DNA of 64,000 nt from contig NC_133024.1 in the NCBI RefSeq assembly GCF_048771995.1, positions 25,064,001 to 25,128,000 of the forward strand, given 5' to 3'. This stretch comes from Taeniopygia guttata. Taxonomy: Eukaryota; Chordata; Aves; Passeriformes; Estrildidae. A program made the position numbers and the translations under genes. The notes under the pieces are model-generated. The model was not told where the DNA came from. It did not search any database and was given only the letters and a program-made list of their open reading frames with translations. The first letter of the stretch is position 1; every line of letters starts with the position of its first letter. This document shows positions 50,050 through 61,400 of the stretch, piece by piece.

Positions 50050-51689
50050 ACTTGAAAATTTACAGAACAAGTTCTGTAATGGAAGATGCAAAATCTCCTC
50101 CAATTTCACCAAATGAAGAACAAGGCATTGGCAGGTGGTGGGTGTCAGGACAACAACAGGAGGTCCTCTTTCAAAGAACAAGCAGTTGCATGGTGGAAAT
50201 TCATGCTACAAGATGCAGTGAACAAAAGAGTGGGCAGGACTTTCAAAGGGGACTGGACAATGGAAAAGAACCTATCCAGCCATACTAGGCATGAAGGTAT
50301 CAGCTGTGGCTGAACCAGCCACACATTGCAAGAAGATTGGGAAAGGGGCCTGGGAAAACTTGTGGCAAACTTTCCACCTTCCCTATAGTCTTCCCTTGGT
50401 ATCTGCAACTTGTCAGTGGTAGAGACAGGACTCATCTTTGTTGAGACACACTACAGCTACTTCTATATGAGGTACATACTAATGACACTGGCAAGGGTCA
50501 ATGGGACTAGTCAGGTCTTAGAATGAGCTCATTTCAAAGTCAGACAGCCCACCCTGGCCAGCTTAGGTAGAGTGGGCTTTCCCTGTGGCCATAAGACACT
50601 TACAAGAACTGAAGTGCAGGCCTTTGACTCTAGATAGAGGAAGTCATCCAAACTCACCCTCATAGAGCTGTGTAACAACTTTTACTGAAATTCACTCAGA
50701 ACAGCAACACGATGTTTTGGAGAGGCATCCACATTTCCAACAGACCTTCAGAGTACAGAAACTGACCTGGAATGAATGCAGCAGGGAATCACCCACAATT
50801 TTCCAGGATAGAAATACTAGTGGAAATAAGATCTCCTTTTCCTTTTTCATACAAATCCAGAAAGTCTGGAAATGTGGTTTCCTCTTGCTGAATGTATTTT
50901 GAATTCCTCTAGAACATGATTCAGATGATCATGTGTTTTTAATGTGGAGAAATCCTTCTCTATTTGGAGGACAAGGATGACTCTCAGATTTTAGCATCAT
51001 CATCCAGATTTTCTAAAAAGTCTTCGAGTTTGCTGCATAAGACTTGGATTCTACCATTTCAGTTTCCTAAAATGATTTCTCCCATTCAGCTTATGCTAAC
51101 TCAAGACAAATTTGCTTCTGTGCAGTAGCCCAGAGACTTAAAAATGTATAAAACTGCCACACGCATTTACCTCTAGGAATTGAGCTGATGTGATTTAGAC
51201 TTGAGAACGGTCTCATTCTGCCCTTCTCCTAGGTTTTGCCAACATAAACAAATTTTGCAGCTACTTTGTATCTGTTATGGCAATTTAAAACACCCCAGAA
51301 GTCTGGAAAATGTGACCATCATGGCCAAGAGACAATATACTGGTAAGACTGGTACTTATCATTGCCATGTTGAGGAGGTTAACCCTTTGTAGAGTACCTG
51401 CTGCTCTCACCCCTGGTAGAAAAATGTTCTTTGGTTTTTGTTGTATATCACAGCTCTATGCTGGTATAGTGATGTAGCGATGGGCCAGTGACTAATAGTC
51501 ACAGCAATTAAGAACTAGATCTTTACAAGTCTGAATGGCAGATTTGCATATCTTTTGCCAGAAACATCCGACGAGACCGCTTTCACATTCTGTCAAAGAT
51601 TAATCCAGGCTACAGCATCCAACCCCAGATTTCAGCCGTGCCTTATTTAAATAGCACATTTAAGCAGCAAGATGTGCAAGTCGCAGTCA
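50050..51689. other. Intergenic DNA, no gene recognised
   Basis: No gene or repeat identified. Short overlapping frames near 50050-50435 continue from the CR1 flank and are not gene-like. Confidence 0.6.
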
Positions 51690-52110
51690 TGCCCTATGCT
51701 TCAGGAGCCACGCCAAGAGGGCCGGTGCTCGAGTGCCGCCCTGCATAAGCGGCTGCAGGGAGCAGATCAGCAGCGATGCGCGGCCCCTCCGCGCCCCTCC
51801 GCGGCTTCGCCCCGCGCGGCAGCGCTCGGCCGCCCCCTGCGGGCCCCCGCCGGCGCCGCAGCCGCTCTTTGTTCCCGGCGCGCAGGGAACCTCCGCCAGC
51901 TGCTCCTTCATTGATGGGTTTTGTCCCGTCCTGAAAAGAGATTTAGGCATCTTCCTCCTGCCTTCTGTTGCGTGGAAAGGTTCCGCCCTCCCGTTTGTTT
52001 CACCCGCGCCGGGCCAGAGTTGGGGGCTGAGAGGGAGCCTCTGAGCACAGAAGGGCTCGCTGTTGCCTGCTTCCCACCCTGCTCTTTTTCCCTGTGTGCC
52101 AGTTGCTGAG
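51690..52110. promoter_or_regulatory. Orphan CpG island in the NHLH2-SLC22A15 intergenic region
   Basis: A sharp GC- and CpG-rich island (core about 51755-51900) lies in AT-rich DNA about 6 kb upstream of SLC22A15. A minus frame of 151 codons (51687-52142) and plus frames of up to 103 codons cross it, but none shows a known domain. It could be the promoter of an unannotated non-coding RNA, a distal SLC22A15 first exon or a GC-biased remnant. It ends about 40 bases before a CR1 fragment. Confidence 0.6.
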
Positions 52111-52148
52111 GGTGCCGAGCAGAAACATGAGAAACGTGGCACCTGGGT

Positions 52149-52358
52149 AGGTTCGGATTGGATATTAGGAAAAATTTATTCACTGGAAGGGTGGTCAGGC
52201 ATTGCAACTGGCTGCGCAGGGACCTGGAAATGTTCAAACCGTCTAGAAGTGGCACTTGGGCACATGGCCTTGTGGTGAAGATGGCTGTGCTGGGCTAATG
52301 GTTGGACTCAATTATCTTAGAGGTCTTTTCCAACTGTAACAATTCTATGATGCTATGA
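52149..52358 (+). mobile_element. CR1 LINE 3' end, different subfamily
   Basis: Contains 'ttggatattaggaaaaattt' (52158), 'gaagggtggtcaggcattg', 'ctggctgcgcagggacctgg', 'ggttggactcaattatctta' and 'gaggtcttttccaactgtaa', closing with ATTCTATGATGCTATG. This text matches the CR1 group ending 'gatcttagaggtcttttcc', distinct from the copies at 22278 and 49658. About 210 bases remain. Confidence 0.92.
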
Positions 52359-55300
52359 AACTGTGCCCTGTGTGTCTTTTTTTTTACACATAAATGAACT
52401 GCGATGTTGGAACATAAGGATGACTTGAAACTTCAATCCCCAGGGAAGTACCTGGGATTATCTTTTTTGACTGCCTAGCTGCATAAGTTTCAGAAGTGTT
52501 ATTTGCTGCAAAACTCAGATTGTGTTACTGTCCCTTCCTGGTATTATTGAGTGAGGGTCTTCCCTTGCAGACATCTTTTGTAGATGCTCTACAAGACCAC
52601 TTTGAGAACTACAATTCTTTGGAGAAATGAAGTCCACAAGACCTTTGTGTCTTTGGAACTCTCCCAAAGCTGCAAATTTGTTTGCTAGAGAAATGCCTTA
52701 CTACTACCACCTATAGAACACCTCTTTGTGGAATTCTGTTTATTCACATAATGAGTACCCCCCACCTCCCATGTCTAGAGCTAAATATACAGAATCCCAT
52801 CATCCACGGATGCTTCCTCTGTTTCATGCAGAAGCCTACACAGTTCCTTAGATCATGCTTTGGATAGACCTGAGCTAGTGTCAACCAGAGCCTGGCAGTC
52901 CTTATAACACAGTCTGTGCCTGCCCATCAGGTCCAACAAGCAGGTCCTCATCAGACTTTCCATGGTGCTGCCACAGGGCTCCTAGGTCTCAAAAATTCTG
53001 ATAATTTTTGTCTATGAGCTTCTACCTTATACTCAGCAACACTTGCCTGGCATCTGGCTGTCTTTACATCTTCCTTTTTGAGGGGTGCTCCTAAATAATC
53101 ACATTTCTTTTGTAAGAGCGGGACAGGAACAACAGCTTCATTTTTTTAGTTTGGAGTTGCTGTTGAAAGATAAGTTACTCCTGTGATAACCTGCAGCAGT
53201 GGTAATTAAGAAATTTAAGGGCGGGGGGAGCGGTTCAAACACACTGAGTGGAATATCAGTACTACACTACATGGTACACCTGGGGTAGAAACAGCTGCTG
53301 AAATCCATGAGGTTATCCTTAATTTTTGCATTTTGAGGGAATTGTGAAAAAGCTATCACTTGCCGAATGCCCTCTCTGCCTCCAAGTCCAGAGTGCTGTT
53401 GCCTCTGCCAGACAAACCACCTGTAAGTGCTTCTGCTTACTTCTGTGGGATCTTCATCAGTCTCCAGAGCGAGGCATGGTCCAAACAAGTCTTTTGCATG
53501 CTGGTGATATGTCAGAGAATGAATGGTGTAAATGTCAAGATTATGAGCAGTACTGCAGCCAAATGATGACTCTTGGAAAGAAAAGAACCTACAGAGAACA
53601 CATGGGCTCTCTCAAAGGCAGTGTGGCTCAACTGTTCAAGAGAGCCATTTAGAGGTACAAGCATTCACCTTTATGTTCAACATTGTTATCTCTGTCCCAG
53701 TCACTGCTGGGAGGCCACAGAGGCCAATCCTGCTTCTTAAGATTACCATGTTTTTTCTATTTTTTTCTAATGTCTAAGATTTTAGTACATTTAAGCACAG
53801 AGTTGTGCTTCATAAACTCCTTTGCTTAATCTGAAACCCCTATCAGTGTTTGTGATGAAAGCAGAGCTCCCACAGTGCCCAGGATGGACACTGTGGGCAA
53901 TGTCTAAGTGATAGGAAACTGAGCAGGATTGAGAGGATTACAGAGGCTGCTGGCCAAGAAGGTGTTGGTCACAGATGTGCACTTTGGTGTGTGACCAGGG
54001 GAAATATCCTGAGAGCAACTATCCACTGCAGAGATACATGATATGTGAGCAAGTTCAGATTTTTCAGGAACCTGAACTGGATCTGTTTAGCAACAGAAAA
54101 CTGTCCATCTAGGAAGGGACAGGGAATCAGCTTTTAACATCATTCACAGTTCAGAGAGAAATTCAGTATCCCCCAAGCCTCATCTAAAATTGAAAAGTGC
54201 CTCCAAAGGAATTGTTTGTTGCTTTGTTTGCAAAAAGTGCAAACAACACATCAGAGAAGCAAAAATGCCTTGGTGGATTGTTTGGCTGCACACTTAGTCA
54301 GGGTATATTGTAATGAGCCATATGCTAGCTTTGCATAGTATTATGGGGTAAGCCAGCTGCAACGAGCAGCTGATTAGTCTGGTTGGAAAAAATCTTCATT
54401 TTCCATAACAGGGGGCCAGCAAAGGCAAGCATTCTGGCAGATACTGTCAACCCTCTAACTGCTCCTGTCATCGTGCTGTGGACCAGATGAAGTTAAGAGA
54501 TCAAGAGAACCTCTGCTTTATTTTCATCCTAAAGGAGGGACTCCTTCTTAGCCCTGGGGTTTTTTAATAGTAACGGGTTTTATGAACCACAACCCTTTCA
54601 TATTCTTGTGGAAGAGATTTCCACCACTCTTCCCACAGCTACCATTCTCACTGCCACAGTCAGACTTCAGTCTTTTGCCATTCAGCGTTCAGCATTCAAC
54701 ACAACTGATGTGGCAGAAACCTCCCATGAGCTAGGGGGTGGAGGTCACAAGGAGATAGGAACCTGATGAAGTGCAAGATTGCAAAAGTGGCAACAGGACT
54801 GCAAATGTCCTTTCTGGCCCAAATGCCATCTCCTGCTGTGGCCAAAAATTAATGTCTAGACAGGGGTATCACAAGAGAAGGTAAATATTTCCTTCAGATA
54901 TCAGCTTTGAACAATTTGTCTCTGGGGGGCTTTTGAGAGTCAGAGGTGTTTTCTTTTTTAGATAAACCTCAGAGGAATTTTGTACTTTTTCATACTTGTT
55001 GATCCTTCACTAGAACCCACTTATCTGCTGTCATCTATAGCAGCCTGGCTACAGAGTTTCATATCTAACTCACACTATCCATTCATGGATGACCTGAAAC
55101 TTCCTCCATCAGGAACAGAACTTCTTTAGGTCTCATCTGTGCCAACTGCTGAATGAACAATTTGTGTGGACACCTTTGAATGGGTAAGCAATCCCCAGCC
55201 AGAAGATAGGAAAATCAAAAGTTCTTTCAAGGTCTTTTTTAAAACTACCATTGCATGTGTTTCCAAAGAAAAATTACTGGCCGCTATCATAATCTACTAC

Positions 55301-55924
55301 AAATGAATATAGCAAATCTGGTAACAACATCAGTGAATCAGAATGAGTTTTTAGTGCTAAAACTCTAAGATATCTGATTTTTTTTTTAAATTTTTGTTTA
55401 TTTGTTTGATTCCCAGAGAGGAACATAGCTTAGGGTTATCCCTTTGTATTTACATATATCTAGTGCTTTCAATGCTCTGGGTCATCATTACATAGAGACA
55501 GAACAGGGCAGAATGTAACTGGAACTATTATTTCAGAAAGGGTGAAGAAGAAGCCACACAGCTGTCTCAGTTTTGGGTTGCCCAGATGAATTTGATGTGT
55601 AACTCTCTAATGGCAACAAACCCATGAAGCAGTAGTAACAGAGAGAGGGTTGGGAGCGATGTGGAAAAACCTATGAGGCACTACATCTATGACTAAGATG
55701 CCTGATGTGCTCTCATTAAAAGAAAAATTCCCCACAGACAGGATTATTAAGAGTATTCTTATTTGACATGGTTATTAATGAGGAGGAGGAGGGAGCAAAT
55801 TGTACATTAATGAACTTCACAGAGAATAATTCTCTGGGATGATCTCAGGGCTCCAGCAAGGCCATATCACTGGCTAAGTGGAGTGCAGTGCTATTGTTGA
55901 CTGAAACCTCTAAACATTGCATCC
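52359..55924. other. Intergenic DNA, no gene recognised
   Basis: Ordinary non-coding sequence. A frame of 108 codons at 53326-53652 has no recognisable features. Confidence 0.6.
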
Positions 55925-56245
55925 AATCCTCCCCAAAACCACTGGCCTCATGGGACAGTGGCCTTTCATTGCCAGTGGGTATAACTTGTCACCACTGCCT
56001 CTTGTCCTGTTGGAAGGCAGCACTGAGAAGAGCCTGGGCTTCTCCTCTTCATTCCTTTCCATCCAGTTATTTACACTCATTGTGAAGTTCTTCCCTAAGC
56101 CTTCTTAGCTTTAGGCTAGACAGTTCCAGCTCTCAGCTTTTCCTCTCATGACAGATGCTCCAGTTCCTTGATCACCTACATGGCTCTTTGCTGGACTCAA
56201 TTTGGGAAGCAGCAGCACAAGAAGAGACAGCTCCCCAACAGCTGT
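55925..56245 (-). mobile_element. CR1 LINE internal 3' fragment, reverse orientation
   Basis: On the plus strand it reads like the reverse complement of CR1: 'cctcttgtcctgttggaag' (about 55998), 'cactgagaagagcctgg' (about 56019), 'ttaggctagacagttccagc' (about 56111), 'atgctccagttccttgatca' (56155) and 'tttgctggactcaatttggg' (56187). The element's own 3' terminus is not present, so this is an inner piece. Boundaries are approximate. Confidence 0.82.
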
Positions 56246-57639
56246 TTTCCCTAGGCATAGGACATTGTTGCAAGGTGTTGGTACGTGTAAAGCCAATGCT
56301 GTAACTTCTCTATGGTCGGGACTGAAAGCTGAATCAGAGGTGTTATCTCAGCAGAGGTGTGGCAGGAGTAGAGCAGAAGCATCATCTGGAAGGCAGCATC
56401 CCATGGAGGTGAATACAAAAAGCTGACAATTCTTAATTGCTGCCCCTATGGCAGGCAGAGCCTGGAGCTTGGGTGGCTGTAAGCAAGCAGGGAGCATAGG
56501 GAGGAAAACCCCCAGGCAGGAGTGCTGGAGGCCCCAGGTGAGACAGAGATGAGAAGTGCCTGGGGAATGCAGGGTGCACACAGCAATTTGGGGCAGTACA
56601 ATCCTGACAGGGAGACGCGTACCACCTCCTTCCCTGGGTCTGTTCACCTTGGCTCAAGAGTCAGGGAGGAGCTGGGCGTTGATGGCAAAGCTCCCCGTTA
56701 CTGGACAAGCTGGAATAAAGCTGTGGCTGCCAGGAAGTGTGGCTGAACTGGCGAGAGCGGGAAGGATGCAGGGGAGATGACTGCAGAGCTCCTAAACACA
56801 AGGACATGTCCTCCACATTTTAGCTGAGCAATAAAATGAGACAAGTGCAGTTGGGTGAACAGCAGAAAGGTCCTGACATTTCAGAAATCCTTTGCTGTTT
56901 TGCGTTTAATCAATCTCTACTAAGCCTCAAATATGAAAAGAAGTACTTAGGGCAAAGGTGAATTTCATTTTAAGGGTAAATTGCTTTGATGATTGTCGAT
57001 TTGCCAAGATCTTTTCAACACAGAAATGGTATTATTTCCCAGGCTCCCGGCATGGTCCTAAAGGTCACAACTCACAACAACTCTCTTCCTTTCTATTGTT
57101 CTTACAATAAAAGCTACAAATACAAAGATGTTGCTGCTGCTTCTCGGTACCACTAGATAAAAAACGTCTCAACAATATAAGTTGTTTCATGTTCCTGGAG
57201 CTTTATTGTAAAGGTGTAATGAAAATGGACCATGAAAAGCTCATTGTCATTTTGCAAGATGCCTATTTCACTTGCATTTATCTCCCTTCCCTTCTCTATG
57301 CAGTAGAGTTCATGCTCCTTCCCAAACCACTCCCATTACTTCTAAGTGAGAACTTCTGCCCCATATTCACCGTGAAGGCTCTCAAAATTATTTTCATGAA
57401 ATACACTACAACTACAGTTTTGTGGAAATGGTGTAATGGAGAGAGGCACGTCCTCACCAGGCATTTAAATCAGGAACAGTAAGATTTGTGTGGGTGCCGA
57501 ACTGACCTCTAGTGGCACCTACACAATAACCTTATGTCAGTTTCGGTTTGTTTTCTTTTCCAACTATCGGCAGGTAGGCTATGAAGTATCATCACAGAAT
57601 ATTCCACAGCGGAGGTGTGTCAGCATTTTGCGAACTGAC
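56246..57639. other. Upstream flank of SLC22A15, no gene recognised
   Basis: Non-coding, AT-richer towards the right until CpG density rises at about 57640. Short frames only. Confidence 0.6.
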
Positions 57640-58480
57640 GGAACTTAAGCAGCGCGCACTCTGTGGGTACAGCTTCCCTCGGAGCAAACCGGCTGAGCGC
57701 ACACTGTGACTCCGCTGTGCTTTGCTGGACCAGACCGGTCGGTGGGAGCCCAGCCGCCGCACGGACAATGCCATCAGCCGGGAGCACCGCGCCAGCACGG
57801 GCCCAGCGCAGCCTTCTCGCCAAGAGGTGCCAGCACCTCCCGTTCCCAAGAGCTGTGCCCAGGTGAGCCCCCGGAGGCACATCCCCTCAGTGCCGAGCCC
57901 GCTCCCCGTGCCGGCGCTCCAGCGCAGCCGCCGGCCCGCCCCGGCCCCAGCGCCCCCGGCCCGACCCGCCGAGCCCGGCCCGTGCGCCTGCGCTGCGCCC
58001 GCGCGCTGCCGCTTCCCGCCGGCCGCCCGGCGAGGAGGGAGGCGGCCGCAGCCCCGCTGCTCTCCCCGAGCCTGCGCATGAGCGCCGCATCGCGCCTCCC
58101 GCCCTTCCCTCCTCTCCTCCCTCCTCCTCCTCCTCCTCCCGCTCCTTCTGCTCCAGCTCCGCGAGGGCCCGGCCGCCGCTCCGCGCCCCGCCCCGCCCCG
58201 GGAATGCGCTGCTCGGCGGCCGCTCGTAGGAGCTGCGCGGCGGGCGGGGAGCGGGATGGAGGTGGAGGAGGCGTTCCCGCTGGTGGGGCAGATGGGCCCC
58301 TATCAGGTGTACCTGTGCGTCCTGCTGGCCGTGCTCCTTCAGGTGAGAGGCCGCCCTTCCCGCCCGCTCTTGTCCCGAGGGGGAGGCAGTGCCGGGAGGG
58401 GGATGCTCCGGGTGCGCTGGAAAGCTGTTCCCAAAGTGCTGGGTGGATGTCCCTGCGGTGAGTGCTGCCCGGTGCGAAGC
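57640..58480 (+). promoter_or_regulatory. SLC22A15: SLC22A15 promoter CpG island
   Basis: A dense CpG island spans exon 1 and about 600 bases upstream. GC-boxes (CCCCGCCCCGCCCCG) lie at 58186-58200, about 55-70 bases before the start codon, and polypyrimidine CTCCT repeats at about 58108-58150. No TATA box was seen, so initiation is probably dispersed. A minus-strand frame of 305 codons (57774-58691) and several others exist only because the island lacks stops. Confidence 0.85.
58256..58342 (+). CDS. SLC22A15: SLC22A15 coding exon 1 (partial gene)
   Basis: Encodes the first 29 residues, MEVEEAFPLVGQMGPYQVYL and then CVLLAVLLQ. This matches the start of human SLC22A15 (MEVEEAF..VGEMGIYQMYLCFLLAVLLQ) as I remember it. 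SLC22A15 is a plasma-membrane major-facilitator transporter of the organic ion family, reported to carry zwitterions such as ergothioneine and carnitine. Residues 16-29 begin transmembrane helix 1. The exon ends at CAG|GTGAGAGG, a strong donor in phase 0, as expected for continuation into '..LYVATEAI..'. The start has a strong context (GCGGGATGG). The remaining exons lie right of 64000, since no LYVATEA-like or MFS exon is found in the window. The gene is divergent from NHLH2, about 47.6 kb away. Confidence 0.93.
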
Positions 58481-61400
58481 TGGTGTGGGAGGGCTTCTGC
58501 TGAGAGCTGCTGGTGGCACTAACAAGTCTTCCCCTCTGGGTCTGTCCTGCAGCAGCGTGCTGCGCTCCTGGGACCCTTGGTGTCTTAGTGACCTCTGCCC
58601 AAAGGCAGCGCTCAGTTCTGCAGAGTGAATTTGGGGCAGGCAGCTGATGCTCACTGTGCCGCATTTCCTGGGCCGTTACACCTTGTGCCACTCGTGGAGC
58701 ACATTAGGAGCTGGTCAGGTGAAGGGCTGGCTGAGGTTGAACTGAGGTTTCCGTGACCTGGACTGGAAGACGTGGACTTCTGTAAGAGGCTCTGCTGGGA
58801 ATCCTGTGCAACCTAGAGTTAATGGACTAGACTGGGTATTTCTAGGTTGCATGTGGCTTGATTGTCACTGATAAAGTGACAGGTGGCCACTGATACCTCT
58901 GTGTGCAGAAGCTCTCATATAACCAGCTGACAGGTGATGTTTGCTTATGGTGTTTTGATTTGCCCTGCCTTAACTCTTAGAATAGAGGGGCAGTGTCTCT
59001 CCATTAGGTATTGGATGAGGCCCTGCATTTTGGGTAGTCAGGTTTGTGAAATACAAAGCTGGAACTCTCTTAAGTTTCATGATAAAAGTGGAGTCCAAAA
59101 TAAACAGTAGAGTGCTGGAAGAGAACATTCTTCTAGTGCTCTAGAAGAGACAGACTCTCTCTGGAGGGAGAGTTTCAGAGACTGCATGTGCAAATGATTG
59201 CTCTGCAGCTGTTTGTTGCCTTTCAGTTTTGCTTCATCTTTGTGCATATTCCTGTGAGGACAGCGAAGGAAGACAAGAATGATACATGTAGCGTCACAGT
59301 CACGTGTAGGGCTGAAGTATGGTATGAATCTCACAGAAGTCTGGTTTACCCCATGTTAGCATCAAAAACTTCATTGTCATGAATTCAGCCAGGCTGACAG
59401 GTGCTGGCTTACTTCCACTGTGGAAATTTAATAGTTGCAGGAAGGAAGAGGGGAACATAAATGTCCTCCTTCCTCTGCTGACCCATATTTTGTACTAATC
59501 AAGAACTTCAGTCATGAGCTGTGAGACTGAAGATGTCTTCTCCTGGCAACCCGTACTTCCCCTAGACTGACCAAAATATTCAGAACCTTTATGAGATGAC
59601 CAAAGAAAATTGAGTTGCCCATACCTTTTGGATGGGAGCTCTATACTTGGTTGCAAAGTTATGATAAACAGCAAAAGCTATGTAGGTTTCTATTTCCTTG
59701 TACTTTTTTTTTTCTTTTATAGTGATTATAATTTCTTTTATAGCTGATTTATTCCTTAAAATTAGGCACTGTTTGTTCTGCTGGCCAGCTGGCTAGAAAA
59801 TGTATATGTTCACTGAAGATTAAGAATTAAGGAAGCAATAGTTACTTCTTCTGGTCATGTTCTGGAATGGACTGCAAACCATGACAAGTGCTCTGTGTTT
59901 CCAGAATTTTTAGTATGGGTCATCTGTTTCTGTAATGTTTGTGTTTGTTTTGTTTTTAATGGATTAAATTGCATGGGAGAAATAAACAGAAAGATCTTTG
60001 CAAATCCTGGAACTATTTAATAATAACTAAAGAAGGAATAATAGCAGGTTTGCAGGTCTGCTTTTTTTCTTCTTGTGTTATCTTTAATTCTTGAGCTGTG
60101 CCAATGAGTATCATCCTCTGACTGGTAGGCTTTCTTTACTTCAGATCATGCAGGCACAGGAGTCTGTAAGGAGTTTAGATGTGAAGCTTGTTGTCTTTTA
60201 GTTCATGAGTAGATGTGGATTTATTCATCTGGTTCCTGCTTGGGTGGTTGATTGCTTTTTGTGTTCCTTTATTGGTGCCAAGTTACATAATGTGTCACTG
60301 GGATGTGCGAGAGCAAGACTGAAGGCAGGTTCCACGACTGCTGTTAATCTTTTGTCTTGTTTATCATCCTTTGGAGAATGGACCTAAAGGTAAGTAACGT
60401 ATCTTGTGTGTATGTGATGTAGAATGTAGATCAAGGTAATTATGGGCTCCTGTAGTGGATTAGATGCAGCATTTGGCATCAGAATGAGAGCTCCTGGTAG
60501 TCTATATCACTGGCTGTGCCATGATTATTCCATTTTGTTGCTAGTTTCCCTGTCCCTTTCCATGTGCTCCCTCACCTGGCCTATATTTTTATGTTGGCCT
60601 GTTGGTATAAAAATATTTCTATATTTTTAAAGGTAAGAATACCCAATGTGTGAAAAATATTTGTCTGCTGTGTCCCTTCATCTTTGTAGCCAATATCCAG
60701 AGCTTAGACTCTGCTTTTCCTTCCCAGTTAGATTCCCAGCAGGTGCACTTGCTTTCCTTGTAGGCTTTTATGCTTTTGCATCTCTGCATGTTATTAATCT
60801 CCTTGAGTTTCATACTTTATAAGTATTTTCCTTCCTTTTAGTGTTTTGTTTTTTTTAAATACAAATTTCTACAGTAAGCTACTTCCACCAGGTAGCCTTA
60901 GTGATACGCCAATGTGTCTGGTCTCTGAATTCTAATCACAGACATAGTTTAGTTCACAGAACTTCTTTGAGTCAAGCTCTACCAAACACTTCTGTCTGTA
61001 GGGGTGAGACTTTGCACATGAGTCAATTTTCAGGTAAGCTTGAGTGAACTGGTACTTGATATGTGGAATGAGCTTACTGGCATTCTGGCAAAAACCTCCA
61101 GGTTGCTTCTAATTAGAAAAATGGTTTTTTATGTTATCAGTGTAAAACTAGGTTAAGTGTGTGTCTTGTGGGCTCCTTCTTTCGTCCTCCCTGATTTCTA
61201 TTATTCCTCTGCTACCTGCTGCTGTTACTCATTAACCTGTTGAGTTGTTACTATATCAAGGTATGCCCGGTTTATTCACTACCAAGTTAATAGAAATTTG
61301 GAAGATTTTTAGGCATATTCTGTAGCAATGGTTGCTAACTTTATAATGGACTAACAACAGCTGACTGACAATAGAGAAATGCTTTTGCAAACGACATGGA

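Noticed and set aside
57774-58691. Minus-strand frame of 305 codons and plus-strand frame of 251 codons over the SLC22A15 island
   Set aside because: Composition-driven absence of stops. Low-complexity Pro/Ala/Gly/Arg with no family, and the true exon is in another frame.
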